Shown piece by piece: positions 34,628-47,378 of a DNA stretch of 64,000 nt. Under the pieces are notes generated by a model that did not search any database, was not told the origin of the DNA, and worked only from the letters and a program-made list of their open reading frames with translations. Origin of the DNA: Peribolospora baueri (taxonomy: Eukaryota; Basidiomycota; Peribolosporomycetes; Peribolosporales; Peribolosporaceae); contig JAMDHS010000091.1 of the NCBI GenBank assembly GCA_029717555.1, forward strand, positions 1 to 64,000, read 5' to 3'. The translations under genes and the position numbers were made by a program. Position 1 is the first letter of the stretch. Each line of letters begins with the position of its first letter.

Positions 34628-34899
34628 GTTGACGACGTTTGCTCCTTGGCTGTGATGACGTCGGAAGGGAGGAGACGAAGCAGGTTCGATACGGCGTGAT
34701 ACGGAGAGAGCAAGAAGATCTCATCAAGTGCTCGAACCGCTTTTGTCCTCTTCTTCCTTGTGCACGTGACTCGCACACTCGAAAACACGTAACGATCGCC
34801 CTCTCCTATCCCACCAACCGCCACTACCTTTACCTCTCAGTCCAGAGAGCCCAGACTATTGTCGCACCATCCTCCCAACCGACAACGCTTAGCTTTGTG
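34628..34899. promoter_or_regulatory. Divergent promoter, uL29m / Acinus-like gene
   Basis: Only 272 nt lie between the two start codons, so both promoters must sit here or overlap the 5' ends. No named box was recognised. Confidence 0.5.
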
Positions 34900-36759
34900 A
34901 TGTCTGGCGAGCTCAACGTGTCGTCACTCAAAGTCGCCGAGCTCAAGGTCGAGCTGTCCAAGCGCGGTCTACCTGTGAGCGGCCTCAAGAAGGACCTTGC
35001 GAAGCGCTTGACCGACTTCCTGGAAGGGAAATTCTCGCTGACACCCGAATCCGGTGTCTCCGAGGAAGGGGACAAGGAGGCGACTAAACAACAAAGTGGA
35101 GACGAGGCACGGATCGAACAGCTGCCGAACGGCGCGTCAGACACCGTGAATTCTTCTGCGAGTGCTACCGTCTCTCAACCTGCAGCCCAAACTCCAGCAG
35201 ATGAGCCAGTCAGTGGCGCGACGGACGTGGATGCCTCCGGAGGTATGAAGCGGAAACGAGACGACGAAGACGACGAAAACGACGGTTCAGGTACGTTTGG
35301 CGCCTTTCATCCGGCTTTTCTGCCCTGTTGATCTCGTCATTTTTTTGCGTATCCATGCTCACATCTGCTCTCTATTTCTTCCATAGGCCAAGCAGACCCC
35401 AAATCCCAAGCATCTTCCCGGTCTCTTTCCAAGCCTCCAGTTGAACCTTCTGCGGATGAGGAAGCGCAACGCACCAAAAGGCTGCGCTCAGAGCATGCTG
35501 ACGACGCCGCTTCAGATAGGCATAAAAGTGACGGGCGCGCAGCGAAGGGAGAAGGCTATAAGATCAACGGTGCGGCAGCCGCACGCAGGGCGGAAGAGGC
35601 GGAGACTATGCCGTCCTCCAATCCTTTGCCGCATTCGTCTGAAGGGTTCCGCCGATCACCGTCTTCGCCCTCTTCACGGAAACACGGCCATTCGCCATCG
35701 CAAACGAGACGTCGAAGAGGCTCTCGAGCTGAGAAGTCGCCTTCTCCCGAGGTCAACCATAGACCGAGCGCGGTGGAGACCGCGAGCTCGGCTCCAGCCC
35801 CGCAACCCGGCGAAACGAGGTCTCTTTACATTAGCAACCTTCACCGGCCTCTCACGTTGCCTCAAATGAGGGAATACGTGAGCCAGCATGGAGAACTTGT
35901 TAGGGATGGCGAAGGCTTCGATGGCGTCTGGCTAGATGGCGTCAAAGCCCACGCGTACATCACTTACTCCACGCTGGAAAGCGCCAAGGCTGCGCAAAAG
36001 GCCATTCAAGGGGACGTCTTCCCCCCCGGGCACGGCAGGAAGATCGACGCCGTTTTCGTGCCGACTGCGAAGGTTGCGGCTTTTGTCAAAGTGGAGACCG
36101 ATGCTTGGAAGGACGGGCGCCGCAGGTTGCAGTTGTTGGTGCGACCAGCAGGCGAAGGTGAAAGCGAAGGGGGAGAGGCGGAATCAGCCCCGAATGACGG
36201 GGAGGCAGGCAAAGGTTTCGTATTCCTCCTAGAGCCTTTTGACCCTTCATCCGGTTCTGGACCACGTCCGGCCGGCCTTGCTTCTGCGCCACCCCCGCCG
36301 CTGCCGAAGGGAGCACGTTCGTCTTTCGCATCCGGTCATTTCTCGCCTCTCAGTGCACCTCCGAGTCGATTCTCCGCTGCAGCAGCCGCGACCGCCGCCG
36401 CCGCATCCTCCCGCGTTCCACTTAACACACCCGCCGGCCCAAGGAATGACCGCCGGGCGAGCCTGAATGCTCGAGGAGACGATGGCGCCCGCCTGACGAT
36501 TGCTACCCCGCAGCTCTACTATAAGCCTGTCAGTGAGGTAGAGGCGGCGGAACGTCTGCGCGCTCTGGAACGAGAGTTTCGAGGCAAGCGGACAGGCGCC
36601 ATTGGCTATCCGCGTGATAACAGGCCTGCGTGGGGTCGTCGCGATGGCGGATGGACCGATCGGCCGGAGTACGCGTACGGCAGGAGTGGCGGCTACGAGA
36701 GGGGACGTTGGGGTCGCAGAGGTCGCAGGGCCGCAGACACTTGGCGGCCTGGCGAGTAG
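34900..36759 (+). CDS. Acinus-like SAP and RRM protein (ASAP/PSAP complex)
   Basis: Two exons, 34900-35290 and 35387-36759, give 587 residues. Residues 5-45 form a SAP domain (LKVAELKVELSKRGLPVSGL, KKDLAKRLTDFL), a DNA/RNA-binding helix pair. The middle is Ser/Arg/Glu-rich. An RRM-like fold begins near residue 300 (RSLYISNLHRPLTLPQMREY, AHAYITYSTLESAKAAQKAI). Near the end, TPQLYYKPVSEVEAAERLRA resembles the RNPS1/SAP18-binding segment of Acinus, followed by an Arg/Gly-rich tail. SAP plus RRM plus this segment is the order in Acinus, an exon-junction-associated splicing factor. The assignment rests on architecture and motif, not on a full-length match. Confidence 0.75.
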
Positions 36760-37014
36760 TTCGTCGGTCGGTTTTTCGCGCGCGTTTGGATGTGGTCATC
36801 CCCATTGCAGCCCCTGTGGCTCGCTACTCGAAGACCTGGTGTGGCAACTGAAACTATCCCGAGAAATGGTGCAACATACTGTAACTAGACGGTCAGATGG
36901 AGGGGAACGGAGAGGTGCCATGAATGAAATGCGCCACGTGATGATAGTGATCGAAATGAGCGTGCGGGGTACGTGCGCGCCGCGAATACAACTCTCATCA
37001 CTGTACATACTACC

Positions 37015-40000
37015 ATGGTTCCTCCAAGAGGCAGAAAGGGCAGGCCGACAAGTTCGACGGCGGGGGCAGGTAAAAAGAAGGAGGACGGCGCTGACCAAAT
37101 GCCCTCAAGCAAGCTGAAGCAGGCGAAGCTGCAGATCGGGCGTGTATCCTCGACGTCGTCCGTGTCGTCTTATGATGCGAAATCGCAGACGTCGCAGAGT
37201 AAAAGCGAGGGTGAGCCCTCCAAGAAAGACAAGACGATGCGGCCCATGAGCTCCTTTGCTCAGGTGAGCACGGCGAATCTTGAGAAGCTGTATTTCTTTT
37301 CCTGTGAGCACGGTTCTGACGGGCCTTCCTCGCTGCCCCTGCTTGGATTTCGGCTCGCTCCCACAGCCCTCTGCCTTTCGACTGCCCGATCAGCCTCCCA
37401 TTGCGCGAGGCGGAACGCGAAGCAAGGGAAAGCAGAAAGCAGAAGAAGACGAGAAGGGGTTCATGGAAGACGTGCTCTGGGTGGACCTGTCGCGGCCCAC
37501 TAACAGGGTGAGCGTTCCTATGCCTGTTTACTTCGGATCGAAGAAGCAACGACGCGAACAAGTGGCTCACGCGTTGGAACATATATTTGGCAGAGCGAAC
37601 TAGCTTTGCATCCTAAAAAAGTGGAGGATGTGAAGCGATGGCTCTCTGAGGCGCTCGACGGGCCATCCAGTCTTCGCAAATACCGGGTGAGCCCCGAGTG
37701 ATGAGGCGCGCTTCCACTCTGACGCAGGCTCCTTGACTAAATTTCTTTCACTTGTCCTGCAGCGCATATTAGCTCTGACGGGGCCTGCAGGCTCCGGAAA
37801 AACGGCTGCGCTTCGGGTGCTCTCGTCCGTGGACGAGGTAAACTTTGATATTACGGAATGGAACAACGGCTCGCCCGCGGCGGGAGGCAATGACTGTGAG
37901 TTTTGAACACATTGGATCTGATTCACAAGTGTGAACTTGTATTGAACATCGAGCGTCTCGTCAACTTTAGTTGGAGGTTCCTATGCGGCGAGTTTTGCAG
38001 ACTTCCTTGACAGATCCACTCGATATCTACCCCTGTCATTCGATGATGTGGCCCCGATGTCGACGCCTTCCTCAGCTGGTTTCAACCGGCGCCGCGTTGT
38101 CCTCATTGAGGATCTTCCGAATCTGCAGCACCCTCCCACCCGGGAGGCTTTCCAAGCTGCAGTGAAAACCTTTCTAACCCCCTCGTCGAGTCCCGTCCCC
38201 GTTGACCGTCCACCGCTGGTTCTGATCCTGAGCGAGACAGTACCGCGGACAGACGAGGATGCGTGGGGTGGTTCTGGGGCTGCGAGCTGGAGGGATCGCG
38301 AGAATCAGACCTTGGACCTGAGGAGTGTTTTGCCGGAAGACGTGAGGTGCTCTGAGGGATTCACAAACATCAAGTGTGTCCATTGCAAGTCCTAGCTGGC
38401 TACTAGCTCTCGAATTCCCGGGCTGATATCACCATACCCACGCATCCCCTTCTCCCAGGTTCAACCCCATCGCCACCACAATCCTGTCCAAGGGTCTCCA
38501 GCGCGCCTTGTCCGCTGGAATCGAGAACTCAACGACTGCCATGAAGCGCCCTTCGAAAGAGGCTATTGATCTTATCGCGCGGTCTTCCAACGGAGACATT
38601 CGCAGCGCCATCAACTGTCTGCATTTTCTTTGCAGCGCCAATCTGCCGGACGGTTTGGTGGAGGAGGCGAAGATGAAGAAGAGAACGGCTAAGGGCGTGG
38701 TGAAGAAGGATGGCAAATCGAAGGGTCAGAATGCGAAAGCGATGAAGAAATTGTGGGTGCTCCGACCCTGGTTCTGATTCGGCCAAAGGGAAGGTGACAC
38801 TTCTAACTTGAATCACTTCACTCGACAGGTTGGACATGATGGCGCAGCGGGAGTCCTCTCTAGCGCTCTTCCACGCTTTGGGCAAAGTGTTGTGGAACAA
38901 GAGTTAGTACAGTAAAGCATGCGAGACTAGCGCGAGAGGGAGACGTCGCTGGTGGCTAACTGCGTGCATGTGATAATTGTGGCCCAGGGATCGGTGATGA
39001 CCCAGAGGAGCAGGATGACCCGTCTTCTTCCGCAGATGAATTGAGCGATGAGAAGGTTGTCCATCTCTCAGCCGACAAGGGCCTGGAGTGGGTTACGAAA
39101 GAGAGACAAAGAAGACAGCACACTCAGGCGGATACGGGCCCTCCAGCACTTCCCAGTCATCTACAAGAATGGGAGCGCAGACAAAGCCGCGCCGATGCCG
39201 AGGTGAGATTGCAGTCGCTAGTCTGTCACTTGCATCTTCCATACTCAAAAGGCTTTGCGCTCCGATGGCCTTGTTCGATTGCAGGAATTGTGGAGGTCGG
39301 CGCCAGTGGACACGTCTACTTTTCAACTATTTCTTCATCATAACTACCCCAACTTCTGCACCGACATCGATGAATGCCTGTCTTTGATGGAGTACATGAG
39401 CCTCTGCGACGCTGAGATGAGGCCGGATGTGGGGATGGTGAGCTCAGAACTGTTAGCTTTCCGCTGGGCGAATGGCCTGACTCTTTATTATCTGTCACCA
39501 ATTAGTTTCAGCACCTCCCGGTGATTTCGCAACATGCCTTTGCCGTATCAGTTCGGGGCACGCTGGTCTCCCTGCCTTCTCCGGTTCCACGCCGTGGACA
39601 GAGGATACTCAAACCGGCATTTTGGGAGATGAGCAAACAAGCTCGAGAGAACATGGTCGCCTTGGATGACTTTCAGCGCTTGGCGTACAGCGCTTCGGTT
39701 GCCGCTGGAGCAACCACGGCATGGTCGAGGGAGGTGTTGACGACAGAACTTGTGCCGTCCTTGCGCTTTCTGCGACCTCGCTCTCGCGGCGGTGAGCATG
39801 CGACCCAAGGATCCCACTCGTGGGGCGCACTGATTCGCTCACTGGAAACCCATCTATCCCAACCTCAGGCCTCCCGGAAAAGATCGTGGAGTTGTCGACG
39901 CTGAAGTTCGAACGGCCGTCAGCTGTGGACACGAGCCGGCACGTCCTTGGCGAAGACGAGATACCGGCTGAGGATGTATCGTCCTCTCAGCCGAATGCCT

Positions 40001-40128
40001 CACAGGCGGTGAACGATGGGACAAACGGGGATCGTTCCGTGTTCGAGATTGTGTCCACAGACCCGCTGGAAGGCGCAGATAGTCGGGCTCTGTATCTCGA
40101 GGATGACGATGTCGAAGCCTTCGACTAA
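37015..40128 (+). CDS. RAD17: RAD17 checkpoint clamp loader (yeast RAD24)
   Basis: Large subunit of the RFC-like complex that loads the 9-1-1 clamp at damaged DNA. Eleven exons: 37015-37263, 37367-37507, 37594-37686, 37763-37895, 37971-38373, 38459-38752, 38829-38902, 38988-39202, 39285-39437, 39506-39791 and 39869-40128, giving 766 residues, all phases exact. Diagnostic parts: ELALHPKKVEDVKRWL, Walker A ALTGPAGSGKTAALRVL, VVLIEDLPNL (a Walker B-like DEAD variant), the sensor-region SSNGDIRSAINCLHFLC, then the RAD17-specific collar domain (FQLFLHHNYPNFCTDIDECL). ATAD5/ELG1 was considered, but the HPKKVEDVKRWL N-terminus and the collar favour RAD17. The start at 37015 has a good ACCATGG context. 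Confidence 0.9.
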
Positions 40129-40605
40129 GCCTGGCGTGTAATATATTTGAGCGGAGGCGAGTCGTTAGTCGTGTTGGAACCGGAATTTCGTTCGAGTTCT
40201 GCGGACGAGCACTTCTGTGCACACGCGGTTTATAAAACAGACGCCACCGCGGTTTACAAGCCGTCAGCTTCCTTGCAAGCTGCTCTCCTTGGAACGCGCT
40301 GCCGTCGAACTGGCGACCTTGGCGCGCCACTTTACGCGCTCAATGCGCCCTCTTGGCTGCGGCGCGCTCCAGAAAATTTGAATGCCGTTGCACCACCCTC
40401 CCTTCTTTTCCCGAGAAGACCACTCACGAACGCTGAAGATACCCCTCGCAAAACGTCGTTCACCGTCATCTAGCATAGGTCCTCCTCTTTCTCTCCCCAT
40501 TAATACTGAAGGGTGAGTGCGATATGCGCGGTCGATCGGGCCGGTGGACTCCCATGATAACGATGACCATTATCCTCCGGTTCGTCTTACGCTTTGTAGG
40601 CCGAG
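40129..40605. other. Intergenic between RAD17 and importin
   Basis: A 477-nt region between co-oriented genes. An AG acceptor-like TTTGTAG sits just before the importin ATG, so a non-coding first exon is possible. No gene is seen. Confidence 0.5.
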
Positions 40606-43600
40606 ATGAGTGCCCAACACCTGTTCCAGCTCTTCTCATCGACCTACCATGCGGACCCTAACGTCCGAAAGGCCGCCGAGCTTGAGATCCGTAAGGTGCA
40701 TGGGTCCCACATCAGCACACCAGTAGGGGCACTAGGCTGATTCACCGTCTCTACCATCTCTTCCCCCCCCAACCCCACGCTCTCCTTGGTATCCGTGCCC
40801 GCAGATCGAAGCCGAACCCGGCATGCTCATCACCGTCTTTGGGCTGCTGAGTTCGGATCAGACCGAGATGGCGGTCCGGCAGGCGACGGCCGTGTACCTC
40901 AAAAACCGCGTTCGCCGCGGCTGGGACGTCGACGAGTCGCGTTTCCAGACTCAAGCTGGCGGTCCCACCAACACGCCCCCCATCCCGCAGGTGGATCGGG
41001 ATCAGATCAAGGCAGGCATCCTGGACGCTCTCGTGAAGACGCCCCCTCAGGTCCGCGTTCAGCTCGCTTCTACTCTCAACCTCATCCTCTTGTCCGACTT
41101 CCCCGACAAGTGGTCCGGCTTCATCGAAAATGTGAACGGGATGCTTCACAGCCCGGAAGTCTCGGTCAACTATGGCGGAATGCGCGCACTTTTGGAAGTC
41201 TTGAAGGCCTACAGGTGGGCATATACTTAGCGTCGATATGTCTCTATTATGCTACTCGCTGACTCGCCAGCATCTTCTCGGCTGCAGGTGGCGCACCTCA
41301 GAACAGCCCATCGTCGAGCAGATCGTGTCGGTCACCTTCCCGCAACTCATTGCCCACGCCACTTCTCTAATCAATTCGCCCAACGTGACTTCCTCGGACG
41401 TTGGCGAGCTCTTGTACGTCATCCTCAAGTGCTACAAGACCGCCATCAATCGCGAGTTGCCGCCGCCGCTTCAGCAGCGCGACAGCATTTACCAGTGGGG
41501 ATCTCTCTTCCTCAAGGTTGTCGAAAAGCAGATCCCTCTGGATCAGCTCCCCGCTGATCCAGAGGAGAGGGAGAAGAGTAGCTGGTGGAAGGCGAAGAAG
41601 TGGGCCTACCACTCCCTCAACAAACTTTTTGCTCGGTGCGTTTTTTTTTGTTCTCAAAACACCCGAATGGTTCACTGACTCGTCTTGGCCCTTCTCTGTT
41701 CAGTTACGGCAACCCCTCCCAGCTCCCGTCGAACATGCAGCGCTTCAAGCCGTTTGCGGACACGTTCGTCGTCCAGTTTGCGCCTGAGATCCTCAAGGCC
41801 TACTTGCGCGAGACCGATCGCCACGTTACCGAGAAGGCGTGGCTGAGTAACAAGGTCCTGCATTTCATCTTCAGCTTTTACGCCGAGTGGTGAGTCCAGG
41901 TGTTCCAATGCGGATTCGAGCTACGTGCGGGGAACGTTAAAGACGTTTACGAATGTCCAATTCACGTCTCAGCATCAAGCCCAAGTCGACCTGGGACCTT
42001 CTCAAGCCGCACGTCAACAACCTCGTGTCTCGCTTTGTTTTCCCGACCATGTGCTTCTCTGACGAGGAAGAGGAGTTGTGGGAGGATGATGCGGTTGAAT
42101 ACGTTAGGGCAAAGATCGGTAAGTAGATTGATATCGTTCTTATCGATCTTGTGGTCGCGGCAGCTCATTTGATTCATTCTTGATTCATCCATGTCGCTCA
42201 AAGATGCGTTCGAGGACTTCGGCTCGCCCGCCTCCACCGCTACATCGCTCTTGATCGCTCTCGTCCAGAACAGGAAGAAGGCCACGTTCGAAGACACCCT
42301 GGGATTCATCAACTCCGTTGTGAGCTCCTATCCTGCATCCACGGGGCCCAGAGAAAAGGAGGGTGCTCTCCGCATGTTCGGTGCGCTCGCGCACTCTGCC
42401 ACCCGAAGCGCGAAGGTTGGGCCGCTGCTCGAGGGCTTCTTTGTTCAGTATGTCATCCCGGACTTTAAGAGCGAGCAACGCTTCCTCCGTGCAAGGGTAA
42501 GTGGTTGAGTTCAGCTTCAGTGAAAAGCTAAAGAGGATGTACTCACAAAGCTGAACTCGCTACTCCGTAGGCCTGCGACCTCGTCACCGCTTTCGAGACA
42601 TATGACATGAAGTGGTCGAACGCCCAGAACCTCGAGGCCGTCTTCCATGGCGTCACTGCTTGTATGACGGACCCCGAGTTGCCCGTGCGTGTGACGGCGG
42701 CCAGGGCGATCGCAGAACTAGTCAACCACGAGGTCGTGCACAACGCCATGGCTCCTAACGCTGGCCCGCTCATGCAAGGTGAGTTGACTATGGTCTTGAT
42801 TGTGCCAGCAGTCCGTCCAGTTAACGCGATTTCGGTTGCATCTTTCAGAGCTCATCAAGCTGAACAACCAGATCGAACTTGATACGCTCAGTCGCACCAT
42901 GTCGTCCATTGTCGAAAACTTTGCGGAGGAGATGTTGCCTTTCGCGGTGCAGCTCACGGAGCACCTGGTGAGGCCCTGTAAGGCTCCCGTATCACTAGCC
43001 TCGCGCTGCTCTTCGCTGATTTCAGTTCTCATGCGCTTCGTTCTGTAGCGTGACAGGTATATGCGCCTGATGAAGGACACTATCGAAGCAGCCAGGAAGG
43101 CGGAGGCTGACGTCGACAATATTGACTTGGACGACACTACTGGCGAGGACAAGACTCTGGCAGCCATGGGAGACCTTGCAACCATCCAGCAGATCCTGGC
43201 AATCACGCAGAACTCCGAGACAATCATGGCCCAGGTTGAGCAAGTGCTTCTTCCTTTGATCGCGTTCAGCCTTGAGAGCAACACCGTCGGTGAGTTCATC
43301 TTGCTCCATCAATGGAGAGCTTATCAGCGTTCAACACTCATTTCTACGTCCTCCATGTCCCGCGTGACGTAGAGATGTACGACGACGTCCTTGAGATCTT
43401 GGACAGCCTCACTTTCTGGCAGAAGAAGATCTCGCCGCAGGCGTGGCAGATTTTCGAGCTGTTGTACCAGTCCTTCAAGAAGGACGCCATTGACTTCCTC
43501 GGCGGTGAGCGACTCTGTTATTTGACTAGTGCTTTCTTCATAATGTCACTCAATTCTCCGCTCCTCATTCCTGTGTCGCAGAGATGACCGCCTCGCTCGA

Positions 43601-44803
43601 CAATTTCCTGTCCTACGGCTCTGACGTCTTCGCCCAGCGCCCCGACTACCGCCGTATGGTCTTGGATATCTTCGAGACAGCCATGAGAAGCGACAAGCTC
43701 GGTGTTGGTGACCGCATCGCAGCGTGCAAGATCGCTGAGGGCGCACTGCTTCACCTCCGGGGCCAGATCGACGAGGCCATCCCCGCGATCATCCAGATCG
43801 TCATTCAGCACGCCATTGCGCCCAGAGGCAGTCGGTCGCTCAAGTTCTTCTGCGTCGAGATTGTGCTTAACGCGATCTACTACAACCCGCAGATTGCCCT
43901 CGGCGCTCTGGAGCAGAACAACCTTACGGCCGCATTCTTCACTAGCTACCTCAAAGACATCGAGATGTTCAAAAGGGTGCACGACAAGAAGATTTCCATC
44001 ATGGCCCTGGCCTCTCTCCTCGAGACACCTCAGGTCCTCGCCTCGCCGTCTCTTCAACAGGGGTTGCCTCAGGTGGCCGCCGCATTGCTCAGGAATTTGG
44101 CCACTTTCCCCACTGCATGGGAGGGTAAGTGGCTGCTTTACTCCGTATGTTGTCGAGGGGATCGTGATAGCTGACGGCACGTCTGATGCAATGACTGGTG
44201 ACGCAGAGCGCAAGCAGTTGATGTCCATGATGGAGGAAGCTGATGATGACGATGAGGAGGCTGACATTGGCGACGATGGTTTCGAGGACGAAGGTGAGCT
44301 TGGCTGCCGCCTTTTCCGCATTCCGTTGGCTGATCAATCATCTACTGTCTGTTCGTGCCCCAGAATCTGAGGAGGGTGACATTCAGGACGAGGACAACGA
44401 GTATCTCGAGGTTCTTGCGCAAGAGGCTGAGCGTCTACGTGAACAAGAAGCTCGCGGTGCAACCGATGCCAGCACGGACGACGACCTTGAGGAGGACGAC
44501 GAGGTGCGCCCAACTTTCAGGAGCTTGAGCCGGAAAAGCCAATCTGAATCCAAATCGCTGATCGACTGCCTTTCCTTTCCCACGTCACAGATCGAAGAAG
44601 AGCTCATGTATGAGAGCCCGCTGGACCAGCTCTCGGTGTACGACCGCTTCCGTCAACTCAATGCGAACCTCCAGGCGACCCAGCCACAAGTGCTGCAGGT
44701 GATTCTGAGCAGCCTGAGTGGGGACCAGCAGGAGCTCTGGCAGAAGGTGCTGCAACAGCCGAACGAGCTTGAGGAGCAGCAGGGGCAACAGGCCAAAGCT
44801 TGA
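40606..44803 (+). CDS. NMD5: Importin-7/8 type karyopherin-beta (NMD5/SXM1-like)
   Basis: Nuclear import receptor that carries cargo such as ribosomal proteins or Hog1-type kinases and releases it on Ran-GTP. Fourteen exons: 40606-40695, 40805-41214, 41288-41635, 41704-41889, 41973-42118, 42204-42496, 42571-42778, 42849-42967, 43049-43289, 43373-43504, 43582-44124, 44207-44293, 44364-44503 and 44591-44803, giving 1051 residues, the usual size, with exact phases. The N-terminal importin-beta domain begins MSAQHLFQLFSSTYHADPN and includes the QATAVYLKNRVRRGW signature. HEAT repeats follow. Near residues 900-980 there is the acidic stretch typical of importin 7/8 (EEADDDDEEADIGDDGFEDE). Yeast has two related genes; which one this matches best cannot be settled by eye. 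Confidence 0.9.
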
Positions 44804-45605
44804 TCCTGCGAAGGACTGAGAAGGCCAAGCCCGTAGGAGGTGAAGAGACGTGTTAAACTTGAATGCTTGCCACGGATCTTGCCCAGGCGCCCGTTACGTC
44901 CGCAAACGCGGTGAGATCAAAAATGCCTGTTTCTTTCTTTCCCCCTCCCTTCCCGTACCTGTCGGCCTCGCTCGTCTCTGGCTCGCATGTCTCTACTTCA
45001 CGACACGATTTAATGGGTAACGACTTGTTCGCTTGGAGCGCAGGGTGGTGCACCAGTGCCGACCGGCCTCGTACGAAGACGCTTGTCGGTGACACGGCCC
45101 GCCTCCCGGCACCTCGGCGAATCTGTTTTCGAGTTTCCGAGCCGAGGCTAGCGTTGCGCAAGGCAGAGGGGGCGAGCTCGCTCCTACGTCGACTGGGATG
45201 AGTGTTCAAGTAGAGTCTTTCAATAAAAGGTCATGGCGGGAGTGAGAGCGAGCGACATGGCGTGATGTGGAGGTCACGAGACGAGCAGAGAGATGAGAGC
45301 GACTTGTGGTGTACAGTGGCACAGTCCTGTACATCGCGAGACACTGCGGCTCCCAATGGGCACAGTGATGTGGAGGTGTGGAGGAGTGGCGGCGTCTGCC
45401 CATCGGGAAAAAAACCAGCGCCCGTGGGCAGCAAGCGAAGGTGGTTCCGTCGAACGGGGAGCTGGGACGGGTGACGTATTTAAGAACGGATGTGCCGTGG
45501 TGGGGGGACATGCGTCGCTCTCTTCTCTTCTCCCAATCCACCGCCCCGTCTCGTCTTTTTCTTGTGTCACCCAGCCATCGCTCACATCGTCCACTACTCT
45601 CAGAC
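44804..45605. other. Intergenic, upstream of the aldo-keto reductase
   Basis: About 800 nt. The last 60 nt before the next gene are pyrimidine-rich (CTCTTCTCTTCTCC). Short ORFs on both strands lack motifs. Confidence 0.5.
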
Positions 45606-47378
45606 ATGGCCGACATTCCTCACTTCACCCTCAGCACCGGACAGAAGATCCCCTCCGTGGCCATGGGGTGAGTGGGTTTCGCACGCCCGCGGCGACCATG
45701 CAGCAGGCTGAGAGACACGCGGGACACGTCCGCCCCTTCCCTGCCACAAGCTGCTGGATGGGCGAGCCAGGTCGTGGCGAGGAAGTGACCCGCGGGCTGA
45801 CGGAGGCGTTTAAGGTAGGCTACCGTCACCTCGACACGGCGGCCGCGTACATGAATGAGAAGGAAGTGGGACAGGCCGTCAGGGAGTCTGGCCTGCCGAG
45901 GGACCACGTCTTCATCACGAGTGGGTTTGGGAAAACACGGCCTCTGTGGCACACCGGACGCATTCTCTGATGTCCAGCCGTCCCCCCTGTGACCACACCT
46001 TTCAGCCAAGGTCTGGAACACCCGCCACCACGAGCCGGAGAAGGCTTTGGACGACTCGCTCGCCCAGCTCGGCATGGACTACGTTGACCTCTACCTCATG
46101 CATGTAAGCGACCCATCTTCTTCTCTCCGCTCGATCGTGAGCTTCGCAAGAAGAAGAAGGGGAGAACGCGCACATGGTTCTCAACCACTTACGCCTCGCT
46201 TCTCTCTCCTCCCGCACGCAGTGGCCTCAAGCCAACGTCCCCGGCTTGATGGAAGCAGGACACGTTGCTGTCCAGGAAGACGAATCGATTGATTACGTCA
46301 CGACGTGGCAGAAGATGGAGCAACTGTTAGAGACTGGTGCGTGCGCAAGCCTTAGTCTCGCTGTTTGCCTGACCGCTCTCTTCTGTTGTTCCTCATAGGT
46401 AAGACCAAGGCCATCGGCGTGTCTAACTTCTCCTTGAAAAACCTCAAGCCCTTGTTGGAGAAGGCCAAGGTCGTGCCGACTGTCAACCAGGTGCATTGCT
46501 CGGCTACCATTGATTTGGACAGGAGGCAGGCTGGCTCGCGAGCTCTCCATACTGACTCGCCTCATCTCTTCCCTTTTCGAACCTCTCACCCTCATCATAC
46601 CCAGATCGAAGCGCACCCTTACCTACCCGACCACGAAGTCGTCGCCTTTTGCGCTAAACACAACATCCACGTCACGGCCTACTCTCCTCTGGGACAGTAC
46701 GATTCTCCCATTCTGCGCGACCCCGATCTTAAAAAGATCGCCGATGAGACGGGCAGCACGATCGGTCAAGTCGCTCTCAGTTGGGCCGTGCAGAGGGGGA
46801 CGAGCGTTGCTCCTAAGGTGAGCTGCCGGCGTCGGTAAAGAATTGGTTTCGTCGAGAGGGAGGGCGGGGAGGGAAGAGGACGTCCGGTCTTCCCAGCACT
46901 TTGATTGGTTGTTGATCTCTATGATCTCGTCCCTAGTCATCCAACCCGACCAGGATGAAGCAGAACATCACGGTACGTTCTTGTTCTTGATTACTTCTTG
47001 GCTCACGTTTTCTAACTTTCAAGCGGCGGTTGATGAATCACACGTTGACTTATCCTTTTCCACCACCTGCTCGTCCTTACAGCTCGTTAAACTAACCCCA
47101 GAACAGATGAACGTGATCGACCACATCTCTGACGACCCGAAGCGACACAAGCGACTGGCCTCCGGGCCTTACAAGGAAGGGAAGGTCTTCGGCTGGACGT
47201 TGGAACAGCTGGGTGAGTGCATCTTCTCGAGCTTGTGTCAATTTGCTTGCTTCTCATCTCTCGTCTCCTTTTTTTGTCGCGTCGTGCGTCGTGCGCCCCG
47301 CGTCCTCTACGCCTATGCGACACACTCCCCGTTTTTACCGCCCTTTCTCTTTGCGTAGGCTGGGAGGTCGGCTTCTGA
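45606..47378 (+). CDS. Aldo-keto reductase
   Basis: Cytosolic NADPH-dependent carbonyl reductase. Ten exons: 45606-45667, 45751-45920, 46006-46103, 46222-46336, 46399-46490, 46605-46817, 46937-46972, 47083-47212 and 47359-47378 form the core chain, giving 311 residues, normal for the family. The catalytic tetrad is complete: Asp and Tyr in YRHLDTAAAYMNEKEVG, Lys in TKVWNTRH, His in LYLMHWPQAN. Also present are TKAIGVSNFSLKNL, NQIEAHPYLP and the cofactor segment RGTSVAPKSSNPTRMKQN. The end is short, TLEQLGWEVGF. The loop near VPGLMEAGHVAVQEDE is as in glycerol dehydrogenase or GCY1-type enzymes. The substrate is not determinable. The exon list contains nine exons as written; intron 1 uses an AAG acceptor. 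Confidence 0.93.
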
